In this document: piece by piece, positions 7,248-16,574 of the stretch
Position numbering within the stretch: position 1 is the first letter of the stretch
Layout of the letters: each line of letters opens with the position of its first letter
NCBI RefSeq assembly: GCF_000260795.1
Contig: NZ_AJGU01000001.1
Span: forward strand, 124,001-188,000
Source: Treponema sp. JC4
GTDB taxonomy: Bacteria; Spirochaetota; Spirochaetia; Treponematales; Treponemataceae
Reading direction: 5' to 3'
Length of the DNA stretch: 64,000 nucleotides
Program-made: the position numbers and the translations under genes
The notes under the pieces: model-generated
Databases searched by the model: none
What the model saw: only the letters and a program-made list of their open reading frames with translations
What the model was told of the DNA's origin: nothing

Positions 7248-9203
7248 CTAAGCTAATGCCGCCAGTTCTTCCCAGCGCGCATATTTTTCTTCCAGTTCTG
7301 CCGCAATCTGATTGTAGCGTTCGCCCGCCGCCCGTGCAACTTCAAAATCGGAAGAAGCCATTTTTTCTTCCAGTTCTTTCTGTTCGGCTTCCAGAGCTGG
7401 AATTGCGGCATCAAGCTGTTCGAATTCTTTCTGTTCCTTAAATGTAAGCTTTTTCTTAGGGGAGGGGGAAGTCTCCCCCTGCGCTCCAAAGTCCTCACTC
7501 GCTTTGCTCGCTCCGGTCTTTTCCGCTACCCTCTCTGCGGGCTCAGACGCCGCCCGCAACGCCTGCTTGTTCTGTTCCTCTTTCCGTTTTTCTTCTCGGT
7601 ATTCAACATATTCACTGCACTTACCCACAAAACCTGAAATGCTTCCGTCGTCTTCCAGAATAAAAAGGGTGTCGGCGCATTTATCCATAAAGTAGCGGTC
7701 GTGGCTTACGAGTAAAAGACAGCCTTCGTAGTTCATCAAGAACTGTTCCAGTATGTTCATTGTAAAAATGTCAAAGTCGTTAGTTGGCTCGTCCAGAATC
7801 AAAAAGTTAGGATTCTGCAGCAAAAGGCTTACAAGGTAAAGGCGTTTTCGCTCTCCGCCGCTCAGGGTGCTTACCATACTGTGCTGGATTTTTCCTTCAA
7901 AACCGAACTCTTCCAGAAATTTTGTGGCACTGACTTCTTTTTTGCCGTCGTTCAAGGTCATGCGCTCGGCAGTTTCCTTAATGTATTCTAAAACGGTAAG
8001 GCTTGTGTCCTTAAAAACCGGATTCTGGGTGTAGTAGCCGAACTTTGTGTTTACGCCAACTTCCACGCTGCCAGTGTCCGGCGCCAGCTGCCCTGTAATT
8101 ATGTTCAAAAAGGTGGATTTTCCGCTTCCGTTATCGCCAAAAATCCCGATTTTCTGTCCTTTGGTGAATTTGTATGAAAAGTTTTTGATAACGGGAGTTG
8201 TTTCTGTGTTTCCTGAAAAACCTTTTGGAAAGTTTTTACTTATGTTATGAAGTTCCAAAACCTTTCCGCCAAGTCGTTTTCCTTTTACTTCAAAAGTAAA
8301 GCCTTTGTCTGTGGCAAATTTTTCCCGGTTGATAAGCTGCATGTCCCGCTGGATTCTTGCCTTAATTTTTGTTCCTCGTGCACATGGGCCTCGTAAAAGC
8401 CAGTCGCGCTCAAAGCGAAGGACAGATTCTATGCGGCGTTCGGTGTTGGCTTCAATTTCTGCTTCTGTTTCCTTTTTTTCAAGGTATTTGGAATAGTTTC
8501 CCTCGTAAAGTTTAAGCTTGTTGCGGGCAAGTTCGTAAATGTTGGTGCAGACAGCGTCCAAAAACCAGCGGTCGTGGGTTACCATTAAAAGGGATCGCTT
8601 CATGTCGTGCAGGTAATTCTGCAGCCAGGTGATGGTGCTGATGTCCAGATGGTTGGTCGGCTCGTCCAGAAGAAGCAGTTTTGTGTCTTCTACCAGAACC
8701 TGTGCCAGGGCAACCTTTTTTATCATTCCGCCGGAAAGAGTGCCCATTTTGCGGGTAAGGTCGTGGAGACCTAGAGTACCTAAAATTGAAGAAATCTGAG
8801 CTTCGTAATTCCAGAGTTCCTGCTTATCCATCTTTTCCATGGCAGCGTTGTAGGCCTTCTGCGATTTTTCATCATCACCAAGTGCCGCACAGGCATCCAT
8901 ATATTCGCGGATTGTGTTGAGCTTTGGAGAGTGGCTTTTAAAAATATGTTCACGGATTGTGTCTTCCGCATTGTAGGTCGGGTTCTGCGGCAAAAAAGAA
9001 ACTCCGCAATCCCGGTTGATTGTAATAGTTCCCTCGTCGGGCTGTAAAACTCCTGCAATCGTATTCAAAAGAGTAGATTTTCCGGTTCCGTTGCGTCCAA
9101 TTAAGGCTGCTTTTTCGCCTTCCTGAATGCCAAAAGTAACTCCGGTAAAAAGCGGCTTTTCCCGCCCGATTTTTGCAAGATTATTGATAGAGAGAAGATT
9201 CAT
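7248..9203 (-). CDS. uup: ABC-F family ATPase, Uup-like
   Basis: 651 residues with two ABC ATPase domains and no membrane segment. Domain 1 has GRNGTGKST, LSGGMIKKVALAQVL and LLLLDEPTNHLD; domain 2 has GDNGSGKST, LSGGERKRLYLVSLLL and LILDEPTNDFD. The linker between them and the charged C-terminal coiled coil (after about residue 585) are typical of Uup, an ABC-F protein acting on ribosomes and reported to bind branched DNA. Residues of roughly 547-582, between domain 2 and the coiled coil, are encoded by a copy of a palindromic intergenic repeat. That stretch is Ala/Glu/Ser rich and likely disordered. A TACTAT -10 box six bases before the ATG suggests a leaderless mRNA. Confidence 0.9.
   Translation of the reverse strand: MNLLSINNLAKIGREKPLFTGVTFGIQEGEKAALIGRNGTGKSTLLNTIAGVLQPDEGTITINRDCGVSFLPQNPTYNAEDTIREHIFKSHSPKLNTIREYMDACAALGDDEKSQKAYNAAMEKMDKQELWNYEAQISSILGTLGLHDLTRKMGTLSGGMIKKVALAQVLVEDTKLLLLDEPTNHLDISTITWLQNYLHDMKRSLLMVTHDRWFLDAVCTNIYELARNKLKLYEGNYSKYLEKKETEAEIEANTERRIESVLRFERDWLLRGPCARGTKIKARIQRDMQLINREKFATDKGFTFEVKGKRLGGKVLELHNISKNFPKGFSGNTETTPVIKNFSYKFTKGQKIGIFGDNGSGKSTFLNIITGQLAPDTGSVEVGVNTKFGYYTQNPVFKDTSLTVLEYIKETAERMTLNDGKKEVSATKFLEEFGFEGKIQHSMVSTLSGGERKRLYLVSLLLQNPNFLILDEPTNDFDIFTMNILEQFLMNYEGCLLLVSHDRYFMDKCADTLFILEDDGSISGFVGKCSEYVEYREEKRKEEQNKQALRAASEPAERVAEKTGASKASEDFGAQGETSPSPKKKLTFKEQKEFEQLDAAIPALEAEQKELEEKMASSDFEVARAAGERYNQIAAELEEKYARWEELAALA
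7459..7563 (-). repeat. palindromic repeat (family A) in frame inside uup
   Basis: This stretch shares its end blocks with the intergenic elements at 22073-22151 and 48009-48086: GGGGGAAGTCTCCCCC with an AGTC-type loop, TGCG, a CACT...GC hairpin block, CTACCCTCTCTGCGGG and CCCGCAACGCC. The reading frame stays open through it. Orientation relative to transcription is the same as in the two intergenic copies. Confidence 0.75.
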
Positions 9204-9446
9204 ATTGTTATAGTAAAGATGGAGCCTTATAGCGTCAACTGACCGCAGGGCAGTTGATTAGCAGCATAGAGAGAGTGATAGTTTTAATGGATTTTTTAAG
9301 CTGCGGCTTATATATGTTCTAGGGTGCAGGCGCTAGGGGCAGAGAAATTTCTTTTGATTTTCTCATTTACAAGCCAGCTTCATTGTTTCTAATTAAAAAC
9401 TTTGTTATAGTTTTTTTAATATATTCTAATAAAAAGAGGGAAAAAA

Positions 9447-10508
9447 ATGAAAAAACTATTAAAAACACTCGCTTTGGCAGCGTTAGGATTTACGCTGTTC
9501 TCCTTTTCGGCTTATTCAGATGAAAGTTCCTATGATGAAACTTATGACGAATCAGATCTAGTCTATTTCTATTGGGATTCAAGCTATAATAGTTACAAAG
9601 CTTATGCTGAATACAAGGCAGATTTTTTATATGAATCGGGCAATACAGAAGATGCATTCTGGTATTACCGCGTTCTGGCATATTTCTATCCGCGATATTA
9701 TAAAGGCTGGTGGGGAATTATCAGATGTTTTTCCGGCGACTTTAAGAATCTTGATTTTGTAGACAGCGAAATTCTTATTGCAAAACTTGAAAAATCAGAT
9801 TTTAAATCAGCAAAGAAAAAGAATGAAAATGATGTTCTTGCACAGTGGAATAAGGAACTTCCGGCTATTCAAAAAGCAAGAAAGGAACGCGCTGAACTTG
9901 AAGCTAAAAAACGTGCTGATAATCTTTACAATATGAAATTTGTAAGGCATAACGGAGTTCTCGAGCAGTACAATGGAAGTGACCCTGAAGTAATCATCCC
10001 TGAAGATGTTACTGTAATCGGACAGGCTGCATTCCGACAGACATGCGTAAGCAAAGTCGTTTTTCATAAAAATGTAACTGAAATCCAGAAGGATGCCTTC
10101 GCAAACTGTGGTTCACTTAAATCAATTTCAATTCCTTCAACTGTAAAAGTTATTGGTGAAGGAGCCTTCCGCCAGTGCATGAATCTTGAAAGCGTTGAAC
10201 TTCCAGGCTCAATTAAAAAACTTCCAAATAATCTTTTCCAGGGCTGTAAGCGCCTTACAAATGTTCAGATTGGAAGAGGAACTGAAGAAATCGGAAAAAG
10301 TTTTACCAGCTGTGAGTCATTGGCAGCAATAACAATTCCTTCTTCTGTTACTATAATTGCCGAATTTGCTTTTTCAGGCTGTACAAAACTTACGGCAATT
10401 TCAATTATGAATGACAAGGTTACTGTTGGAAAACGAACATTCTTTGGTACACATCTTGAAAATAAGGATGCATTTGTTGCCCGCTTTGGCGAAGCTGCAT
10501 TCTATTAA
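9447..10508 (+). CDS. exported BspA-like leucine-rich repeat (LRR_5) protein
   Basis: 353 residues. A signal peptide (about residues 1-24, ending SFSAYS) is followed by a Tyr/Asp-rich N-terminal region and a Lys/Glu-rich helix around residues 125-150. From about residue 170 come tandem LRR_5 repeats of about 23 residues, such as VSKVVFHKNVTEIQKDAFAN and LKSISIPSTVKVIGEGAF, the Treponema/BspA type of surface repeat often linked to binding of host or plant material. GAGGG precedes the ATG. It heads an operon with two further exported proteins. There is no lipobox or C-terminal sorting signal, so its final location is uncertain. Confidence 0.85.
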   Translation: MKKLLKTLALAALGFTLFSFSAYSDESSYDETYDESDLVYFYWDSSYNSYKAYAEYKADFLYESGNTEDAFWYYRVLAYFYPRYYKGWWGIIRCFSGDFKNLDFVDSEILIAKLEKSDFKSAKKKNENDVLAQWNKELPAIQKARKERAELEAKKRADNLYNMKFVRHNGVLEQYNGSDPEVIIPEDVTVIGQAAFRQTCVSKVVFHKNVTEIQKDAFANCGSLKSISIPSTVKVIGEGAFRQCMNLESVELPGSIKKLPNNLFQGCKRLTNVQIGRGTEEIGKSFTSCESLAAITIPSSVTIIAEFAFSGCTKLTAISIMNDKVTVGKRTFFGTHLENKDAFVARFGEAAFY

Positions 10509-10543
10509 TGAAATAGTATTAAATAAAAAAGAGACTTTATAAA

Positions 10544-11488
10544 ATGAAAAAACTGATTTTAATCGCATCATTAATTGCTGGTCTTTGTTCAAGTATTTTT
10601 GGTGAAGAATTTCCTCCATCATGGTTCTCAAACAAGCTTACTTTTACAGAAACTGAAATTACCCGCAAGAATGCTGACGGTGTCTGGGTTCCATTTATCG
10701 ACAGAACTTATACTGCCTGCGAATTTGTAAAGGTAACTGATGAGATTTATTCTCTTGATATGGCCCGCGATGCCGCTGAAAAGAAGGCCTCTGAAAGACT
10801 CGATGAATATTTCAAGGATTATAAAATCCCTGAAGGATTGAAGGCTAAGCACGTTCTTGCCGGCTACAAATATAATGATTCTTTGGCTGATGGTGGCGCT
10901 TATGTTAAGGTTGATGTTACTGTAAGTACTGAAAAAGCACCGGAAATTAAAGCAGCTGCCATTGGTTCAGATTTCAGAAAAGATACATCAGAACTTTCTG
11001 AGCTTCCTCGTGTTTTGGCTTATGAAGGTTCAAGACTTACTCTCGTAGATAAAATTAATTTTGGTTCTGAAGAATCTATTGAATCTCACAAGGTTTCGTA
11101 TTTTAAAAAGCAGGATGCCTATGGCACGCCAAGCAATCACACAACAGTAAAAGAAGCCCTTTATTATCCGGATGGTGTTCTTGTTTATGATACGATAATT
11201 AAGTTAGACAATTGTCTTATGGAATTCCGTTTGAAAAATATTATTAAGGGAAGAAAAACTGTAATTATTATCCGTACAGACGTAAATTCAACAAACAGTG
11301 AGCTTAAAATTGATTATAACGGAAAAGAATATACTTCCAAAATAGAAAGAGATTTGAAAAACCGCTGGAGAAACTCAATCTTTGAAGTTGAAGAAGGAAC
11401 CATTGTTGAATATTCTCCAATTTTTCATATAACAGACCTTCCTGCCAAACAGGGAATTGCTTCAATCTGGGTATATCAGCTTCTCTAG
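10544..11488 (+). CDS. exported protein of unknown function
   Basis: 314 residues with a signal peptide (MKKLILIASLIAGLCSSIFG). The mature N-terminus EFPPSWF resembles the PPEWY motif that opens the LPP20 domain of the next gene. DMARDAAEKKASERLDEYF also resembles LPP20-type helices that follow that motif, so a distant LPP20-like fold is possible, but this is inference. The C-terminal half, from about residue 180, is beta rich. It starts 35 bases after the LRR protein and ends 14 bases before the lipoprotein gene, so the three are one operon. Confidence 0.75.
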   Translation: MKKLILIASLIAGLCSSIFGEEFPPSWFSNKLTFTETEITRKNADGVWVPFIDRTYTACEFVKVTDEIYSLDMARDAAEKKASERLDEYFKDYKIPEGLKAKHVLAGYKYNDSLADGGAYVKVDVTVSTEKAPEIKAAAIGSDFRKDTSELSELPRVLAYEGSRLTLVDKINFGSEESIESHKVSYFKKQDAYGTPSNHTTVKEALYYPDGVLVYDTIIKLDNCLMEFRLKNIIKGRKTVIIIRTDVNSTNSELKIDYNGKEYTSKIERDLKNRWRNSIFEVEEGTIVEYSPIFHITDLPAKQGIASIWVYQLL

Positions 11489-11502
11489 TTTTTAAGGATA
11501 TT

Positions 11503-12771
11503 ATGATGAAAAAGTATATTTCATATTTTTTCGAAGGACTTGCTTTCTTGCTGGCTTTTGTTTTTGCATCCTGTGCCTCAGTTCCCCGCGTGATTTTTCC
11601 TCAGGACGGAATTTATTCTTATGATTTTGACCGTTATGTTGAAAATGTTGAACTGGCAGTTATTTATAAAGCTTACGGAATGGAGGCCTTTCAGATTATT
11701 CAGAAAAAATCTGTAGGAAATGCCGTTTACATGCAGGGCGGCTCTTTTATTGAGCCTGAAACTGGAATTATGATTTCGATTTCTGCTTTGGGAAACGTTT
11801 CTAGCCCGGACAATCCTTCTATCAGCGGAAAATATAAGCGCAACGGAGAATTTTTCTTTCAGGGATATTATGAGGAAAATTCTCAGGTTTTGAAAATCGC
11901 TATCAAGGGAATCCTTCTCCCTACTGATGCATCTTCCCGCGCTTCAAGTAAGTACAACGGTGATTTTGTCCTTGTTGATAACGGAACCGAGCGAAAGCAG
12001 AAAGTTAAGATTGAAAACGGAATTTACACCTGGGAATACGAGGACAAGCAGGCTGATGATTTTACAACCTGGCCGACACTTGTTGCTCCTGACGGTTCAA
12101 TCCACTGTGGTTTTGAAATGACTGTGCACACCGGCGTAAAAGGCGCTTCTGATATGGTTGTTTCAAGCAAGAATGAAAGTTTTGGAAAGGTTACCCCTGA
12201 CGGAACAATTTCGCTTAAAACCCTTACTAAAAATTCCGGAACAGGACAGTCTGGTGCTTCTGAAGAAATTACATTTAACGGAACCCGCGGTACAGAAAAT
12301 CTGAATCAGATTACAAAAGATGAATCGGATGATTCTTCAGTTGAAAAATATTTCACAAAGAAGCGAAAACCTATTCAAAATCAGGTAAAGGAAAATCCGC
12401 CTGAATGGTATAGTGATTTTATCGATAATGATGAAGAATACATTTACGGTTCAGCCCGAAAGACTTTTGATGATAAAAATTCTGCCTTAAAAATTGCAGA
12501 AATTACTGCCGCAAGTCAGATTAAAATGACACTTTCATCAGAAGTTCAGGTTCATTCTGAAGCAAAAAAATCCATGTCTCAGGATGATTCTTCGGGAACA
12601 AAAATTGAATCAAGTTTCTTCAGCGCCGTAGACAGTTTTTCAAAAATCAACATTCCATATGTCGTAAAAAACAGTTTTTATGATGAAAAAACAAAAACTG
12701 CTTACGTTGTAACAGCCCTTTCTCGAGCTGAAGCTGAAAAACTTTTATCAAAGGCTGTAAGTAATAAATGA
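11503..12771 (+). CDS. lipoprotein with C-terminal LPP20-like domain
   Basis: 422 residues. The hydrophobic signal ends in the lipobox FASC, so the protein should be lipid-anchored. The middle is beta rich with Gly-rich repeats (GKYKRNGEFFFQGYYEEN). From about residue 305, NPPEWYSDFI followed by EYIYGSARKTFDD and a run of helices up to ALSRAEAEKLL is the LPP20 pattern known from Helicobacter and spirochete lipoproteins, function unknown. Either of two adjacent ATGs could be used; AAGGA lies upstream. The last 24 bases overlap the 3' end of convergent folA. Confidence 0.8.
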   Translation: MMKKYISYFFEGLAFLLAFVFASCASVPRVIFPQDGIYSYDFDRYVENVELAVIYKAYGMEAFQIIQKKSVGNAVYMQGGSFIEPETGIMISISALGNVSSPDNPSISGKYKRNGEFFFQGYYEENSQVLKIAIKGILLPTDASSRASSKYNGDFVLVDNGTERKQKVKIENGIYTWEYEDKQADDFTTWPTLVAPDGSIHCGFEMTVHTGVKGASDMVVSSKNESFGKVTPDGTISLKTLTKNSGTGQSGASEEITFNGTRGTENLNQITKDESDDSSVEKYFTKKRKPIQNQVKENPPEWYSDFIDNDEEYIYGSARKTFDDKNSALKIAEITAASQIKMTLSSEVQVHSEAKKSMSQDDSSGTKIESSFFSAVDSFSKINIPYVVKNSFYDEKTKTAYVVTALSRAEAEKLLSKAVSNK

Positions 12772-13272
12772 TAATTTGACGGCCTTTTCGTCCGTAACCT
12801 TTTTTTCAGAGATTTTGAATTTACTTTCATCAATTTCTGGAAAAAAGGTGTCGCAGTCATAATCTGCATCTATTTGTGTTGTGTAGATTGTTTCTGCAAG
12901 GTTCATGCCTTCGCGGTAAATGCCTGCACCGCCGCAAAGAAAGATTATTGGATTTGTAAGCAATAGTTGTGGACGGGAAGGAAGAATCTCGTTTGTAGAA
13001 TTAATTTTTTCTGCCAGTTCGATTGCGGCTTCCAGATTTTTTACAGTGTAAAGATTTTCGCCTTCAAATTTTTTTGTGGAAGAAACTACTATATTAATGC
13101 GGCCTGGCAAGGCTCTTCCAAATTCCTCAAAGGTACGTCTGCCAAAAATTACAAAGTTTCCTAAAGTCAGCGTTTTGTAATAGGCGCGGTCAGTCGGAAA
13201 ATCCCAGACAATTTTTCCGTCTTTTCCAATGCCTCGGTTTTTCTCAAACGCCACAACTATTGCTATCTTCAT
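12748..13272 (-). CDS. folA: dihydrofolate reductase
   Basis: 174 residues. Family signatures are all present: VVAFEKNRGIGKDGKIVWDFPTD at the N-terminus (the Asp in this region is the substrate-protonating acid), FVIFGRRTFEEFGRALPGR for NADPH binding, and FLCGGAGIYREGM near the C-terminus. The enzyme reduces dihydrofolate to tetrahydrofolate. The usual loop W is replaced in part, and the protein is somewhat longer than E. coli FolA (159) through an insertion around residues 85-105. The ATG is preceded by AGGAA. It follows flgN on the same strand, separated by two hairpins, so read-through from the flagellar genes is possible but not required. Confidence 0.92.
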   Translation of the reverse strand: MKIAIVVAFEKNRGIGKDGKIVWDFPTDRAYYKTLTLGNFVIFGRRTFEEFGRALPGRINIVVSSTKKFEGENLYTVKNLEAAIELAEKINSTNEILPSRPQLLLTNPIIFLCGGAGIYREGMNLAETIYTTQIDADYDCDTFFPEIDESKFKISEKKVTDEKAVKLSFITYSL

Positions 13273-13287
13273 AATTACATTCCTATG

Positions 13288-13362
13288 TTCAACTTTTCGC
13301 AGAAAAGTTGAATGATGCGGCTAGAACAAGTGGCATTGTAAACTGCATTTTTAGCCGCATCA
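13288..13362. repeat. two perfect hairpins between flgN and folA
   Basis: TTCAACTTTTC and GAAAAGTTGAA form an 11-pair stem with a three-base loop (13288-13312). TGATGCGGCTA and TAGCCGCATCA form a second 11-pair stem around a 28-base loop (13313-13362). The second arm contains the stop codon of flgN. Neither has a T run, so they look like processing or stability elements rather than standard terminators. Confidence 0.8.
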
Positions 13363-13833
13363 GGCTTCCACTTCTACCAGCTGGCTGACCGGCTGTTTCT
13401 GGGCATAAACGCTTGTAAGGTTTCTGTAAGGATTTTTAAGTCCGGCAAGCTGCATTTTAATCTGGCCAAGATGTACTCGGAGTAAATCACGGTTGATTTT
13501 ATTCTGGGCAAGCACGCGTTCCTGTAAAGAATTGAGTTCATTCTGAAGGTCGTTAATTTCTTTATCCTGTTCTGCGCCAGGTGCAGCCGAATGGTACATC
13601 TTTTTCATAGGGATGATAACTTTCTGCAGGTTCATAAGATTTTTTACAACCTGCTGTTCAAGTTCAGTATGGGCAAGCAGGGCTTCTGTGTTTTCGTTAG
13701 AAATTGAGTCCTGCTGTTTTTCGAGCACAGTAAGATATTCGCGGAATTTCCCCCTCTGCTGTTCAAGCAAAGTTCTGAATCTGCGTAAAATTGCCACCCT
13801 TTCGTTTAATTCTTCCTGTGTAAGTTCTTTCAT
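13360..13833 (-). CDS. flgN: FlgN-like flagellar export chaperone
   Basis: 157 residues from the ATG at 13833. The protein is almost all helical, with LLEQQRGKFREYLTVLEKQQ and TELEQQVVKNLMNLQKVI matching the FlgN pattern; FlgN binds the hook-associated proteins FlgK and FlgL before export. An in-frame ATG 30 codons upstream exists, but it would run back through the end of fliS and yields a Cys-rich segment unlike the family, so I chose the internal start, which has GGGGA upstream and sits 14 bases after the fliS stop. The C-terminus (QKPVSQLVEVEA) is extended. Assignment rests on pattern and context with fliS, so moderate certainty. Confidence 0.75.
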   Translation of the reverse strand: MKELTQEELNERVAILRRFRTLLEQQRGKFREYLTVLEKQQDSISNENTEALLAHTELEQQVVKNLMNLQKVIIPMKKMYHSAAPGAEQDKEINDLQNELNSLQERVLAQNKINRDLLRVHLGQIKMQLAGLKNPYRNLTSVYAQKQPVSQLVEVEA

Positions 13834-13847
13834 AGTTTTTCCCCGGG

Positions 13848-14288
13848 TTATCCCTGAATGTTCAGTGCCCCTCGAACCTGTGCAGCCGGAGCATTTGCCG
13901 TACTGTTTGCAACGGTTCTCCATGATTCAAGAAGGTCGTTCAGCATTTTGTGAACTTCTTCAAGTTTTGCCTTATCCTTTTTAATGGAACCGTCAAGAAG
14001 CTGCTGGTTAAAGTAAATGTACAGTGCCATAAGGTTTTTTGCTATATCTCCACCCTTATCCATGTCCAGACTGACCTGAAGTTCGGTGATAATAGCCTGT
14101 GCTTTCTGAATAAATTTTCCAAACTGTTCAATATTCTGTGGTTTTACGCTTCCATCTGCTTCAAAAAGCTTGATTGCTCCGCTAAGGTTTTTTACTGCGC
14201 CTTCATAAAGCAGAACAACCAGACGTCCCTGACTTGCAGTGGTAACGTTGTTTTTCTGATATGCAGAATATGCGTTCTGATATGCCAT
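13848..14288 (-). CDS. fliS: flagellin export chaperone FliS
   Basis: 146 residues from the ATG at 14288. The N-terminus MAYQNAYSAYQKNNVTTASQ followed by LVVLLYEGAVKNLSGAIKL is the FliS signature. FliS binds the C-terminus of flagellin and prevents early polymerisation; in spirochetes the filament is periplasmic. GGAGGAACCT precedes this ATG, which is why the ATG 11 codons upstream is rejected. A sigma-28 type promoter lies about 50 bases upstream. fliS and flgN form one unit. Confidence 0.92.
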   Translation of the reverse strand: MAYQNAYSAYQKNNVTTASQGRLVVLLYEGAVKNLSGAIKLFEADGSVKPQNIEQFGKFIQKAQAIITELQVSLDMDKGGDIAKNLMALYIYFNQQLLDGSIKKDKAKLEEVHKMLNDLLESWRTVANSTANAPAAQVRGALNIQG

Positions 14289-14339
14289 AGGTTCCTCCAG
14301 AAGAAGCGCCTGTTTTAACATGACGCTCCATCGTCTTAA

Positions 14340-14366
14340 TCTTCGGCAGCTTAATTTTATACTTTA
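14340..14366 (-). promoter_or_regulatory. sigma-28 (FliA) type promoter of fliS-flgN
   Basis: On the minus strand TAAA, 15 bases, then GCCGAAGA. The FliA consensus is TAAA-N15-GCCGATAA, so the -35 and the GCCGA core match with exact spacing. It faces fliS, a class of gene typically driven by sigma-28. Confidence 0.75.
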
Positions 14367-14432
14367 GAGTTTTTTTTATGGAAAAAATCAGATTTTATTT
14401 GTATATTTATTCTATTATATTAGGAATTTACG

Positions 14433-16451
14433 ATGGCAGAAGATCAGAACCTGAACAACAAGAACGAAAAAAATGATGAAAATGATCCGTACAAATTTTT
14501 CAAATTTGCCGGAGTTGAAGAAGATAAAGATAAAAAGAACAATAAACGCCGCGGCGATGGAAAATTTCCTTTCTGGCCGATTCTGCTTGTAGTCCTTTTT
14601 GGACTTGCAGTAATGGATATGTTTGTTTTCTCTAAATCAGACGGTTTAATTGACTATTCTGATTTCCGCTCGATGGTAGAAAACGGACAGATTGTTTCTG
14701 TAGAAATCGGCGAAAACTATTTTGTAGGCTACGGTCCTGAGCGCGCAAGTGATTCAGGCTCTTCGGTTGTAAAGGGAATTCAGCTTTTCCCTGTAAATCA
14801 GAAATCTGGCCGCGTTTACAAAACTGCAGCTGTTCTTATGGGAAACTTTATTGAACTTCTTGATTCAAAAGGTGTCCGCTATAAGTTTGTTGTAAAACAG
14901 AACAGTTACCTGATGCAGCTCCTTATCAACCTGATTATTCCTTTCGGAATCATCTTTTTGATGTACTTCTTCCTCTTCAGAAAAATGGGAGGAGGCGGCG
15001 GTGGAATGGGCAGCATTTTCAATGTTGGCTCAAGCCGCGCTAAGGTTGTTGAAGAAGGAAAAATCAAGACCCGCTTTACTGATGTTGCGGGCGTTGATGA
15101 AGCAAAAGACGAACTTGTTGAGGTTGTAGACTTCCTTAAGCAGCCTAAAAAATACACTGATATTGGTGGTAAGATTCCGAAGGGTGTACTTCTTGTAGGT
15201 GACCCAGGAACCGGTAAAACTTTGCTTGCCCGCGCTGTTGCTGGTGAAGCTGGAGTTCCTTTCTTCAGTATTTCAGGTTCTGACTTTGTTGAAATGTTTG
15301 TCGGCGTTGGTGCCTCCCGCGTCCGCGATCTTTTCCGCCAGGCCCGCGATAAGGCTCCATGTATCATCTTTATTGATGAAATTGATGCCCTTGCTAAATC
15401 ACGAGCAAACGGTTTCAGCTCTAACGACGAACGCGAACAGACCTTGAACCAGCTGCTGGTTGAAATGGACGGTTTTGATAACGACAAGGGTCTTATCGTA
15501 CTTGCCGCTACCAACCGCGTTGATGTTCTTGATCCAGCAATTCTTCGTCCAGGCCGCTTTGACCGCCAGGTTCCTGTTGAAAAACCTGATGTTAAGGGCC
15601 GTGAAGAAGTTCTTAAGATTCATGCAAAGAACGTTAAGCTTGATGATGATGTAGATTTTTCTTCTATTGCACACGGAACTACAGGCTTTGCCGGTGCTGA
15701 CCTTGCAAACGTTGTAAACGAAGCTGCTTTGCTGGCTGTCCGCAACGGCCGCAAGAAAGTTACTATGGAAGATTTTAATGATGCTATTGATAAGGTAAGC
15801 ATTGGTCTTAAAAAGAAGAGCCGCAAGGATAATGAAAAACAGATGCGCCTTACTTCTGTTCACGAAACTGGTCACGCTCTTGTTGGTGCCTTTACTCCGG
15901 ATCATCCTCCTGTAAATAAGATTACGGTTGTACCTCGCTCTCATGGAATTGGCGGTTATACTCAGTACCGTGAAGAAGATGAAGAAAAATTCTGCATGAC
16001 TCGAAAAGACATGATGAACGAAGTTGACGTTTGTCTTGGTGGACGCGCTGCCGAAGAAATCATTCTTGGTGATATTTCTACCGGTGCTTCAAATGATATT
16101 GCCCGCGCAACTTCTATCATAAAAGATATGATTACTGTTTACGGTATGAGTGAGCGCTTTAAGAATATGACTTTGGGTAAGGGGGTTCTAGGAAACCGTG
16201 GCGGCGAGCCTAACCTTATCCGTGAGTTCTCTGAACAGACTCAGAACTTTATTGATGAAGAAATTGCCCGCATTATGAACGAGCGCTACGAGCATGTACT
16301 TGGCATTCTCCGCGAGCACAAGGCTCTCCTTGAATACATTTCTGACCGCCTTAAAGAAGTTGAAACAATGGACGGTAAGGAATTCTACGAAATTGTTAAG
16401 GGCGAGCAGCACTGCAAAGAAATTACTTCAGGAGAAAATGTAGAGAACTAG
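14433..16451 (+). CDS. ftsH: ATP-dependent zinc metalloprotease FtsH
   Basis: 672 residues. A charged N-terminal tail (Asn/Lys/Glu rich, residues 1-45) precedes the first membrane segment (about 46-66), an extracytoplasmic domain, and a second segment (about 152-174). The AAA domain has GDPGTGKT (about 255-262), [14 protein letters not shown] and the second region of homology [20 protein letters not shown]. The M41 protease domain has the zinc site HETGH at 477-481. FtsH is the membrane-anchored hexameric protease that degrades unstable and misassembled membrane proteins. The long polar N-terminal tail is unusual. AGGAA near the ATG is a weak ribosome binding site. Confidence 0.96.
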   Translation: MAEDQNLNNKNEKNDENDPYKFFKFAGVEEDKDKKNNKRRGDGKFPFWPILLVVLFGLAVMDMFVFSKSDGLIDYSDFRSMVENGQIVSVEIGENYFVGYGPERASDSGSSVVKGIQLFPVNQKSGRVYKTAAVLMGNFIELLDSKGVRYKFVVKQNSYLMQLLINLIIPFGIIFLMYFFLFRKMGGGGGGMGSIFNVGSSRAKVVEEGKIKTRFTDVAGVDEAKDELVEVVDFLKQPKKYTDIGGKIPKGVLLVGDPGTGKTLLARAVAGEAGVPFFSISGSDFVEMFVGVGASRVRDLFRQARDKAPCIIFIDEIDALAKSRANGFSSNDEREQTLNQLLVEMDGFDNDKGLIVLAATNRVDVLDPAILRPGRFDRQVPVEKPDVKGREEVLKIHAKNVKLDDDVDFSSIAHGTTGFAGADLANVVNEAALLAVRNGRKKVTMEDFNDAIDKVSIGLKKKSRKDNEKQMRLTSVHETGHALVGAFTPDHPPVNKITVVPRSHGIGGYTQYREEDEEKFCMTRKDMMNEVDVCLGGRAAEEIILGDISTGASNDIARATSIIKDMITVYGMSERFKNMTLGKGVLGNRGGEPNLIREFSEQTQNFIDEEIARIMNERYEHVLGILREHKALLEYISDRLKEVETMDGKEFYEIVKGEQHCKEITSGENVEN

Positions 16452-16454
16452 GAG

Positions 16455-16542
16455 CCGAGTGGGACGCAGGCAGAAATTAAGGGGGGACCCGTGAGGGGAG
16501 TTACCTTGATTTTTGCCGTCGCTGGGACCCGCTCGGATTTTT
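16455..16542 (+). terminator. long imperfect hairpin after ftsH
   Basis: CCGAGTGGG near 16455 pairs with CCCGCTCGG near 16528-16536, and inside it GGCAGAAATTAAGG pairs with CCTTGATTTTTGCC at 12 of 14 positions. ATTTTTA follows. It probably ends ftsH transcription; its size resembles the other palindromes of this window. Confidence 0.65.
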
Positions 16543-16574
16543 ATGCGTAAATAGACACTATTCTTATTTATCAT

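Noticed and set aside
9315-9340. Single GTTCTAGG-like segment before the LRR gene
   Set aside because: Only one heptamer is recognisable, so it is not counted as a member of the repeat family.
13331-13350. Possible sigma-54 promoter (TGGCAT...TGC)
   Set aside because: The GG-to-GC spacing is one base too long and the site lies in a hairpin loop.
13834-13923. Upstream start of flgN at 13923
   Set aside because: It would overlap the fliS end, adds a Cys-rich segment absent from FlgN, and the ATG at 13833 has its own ribosome binding site.
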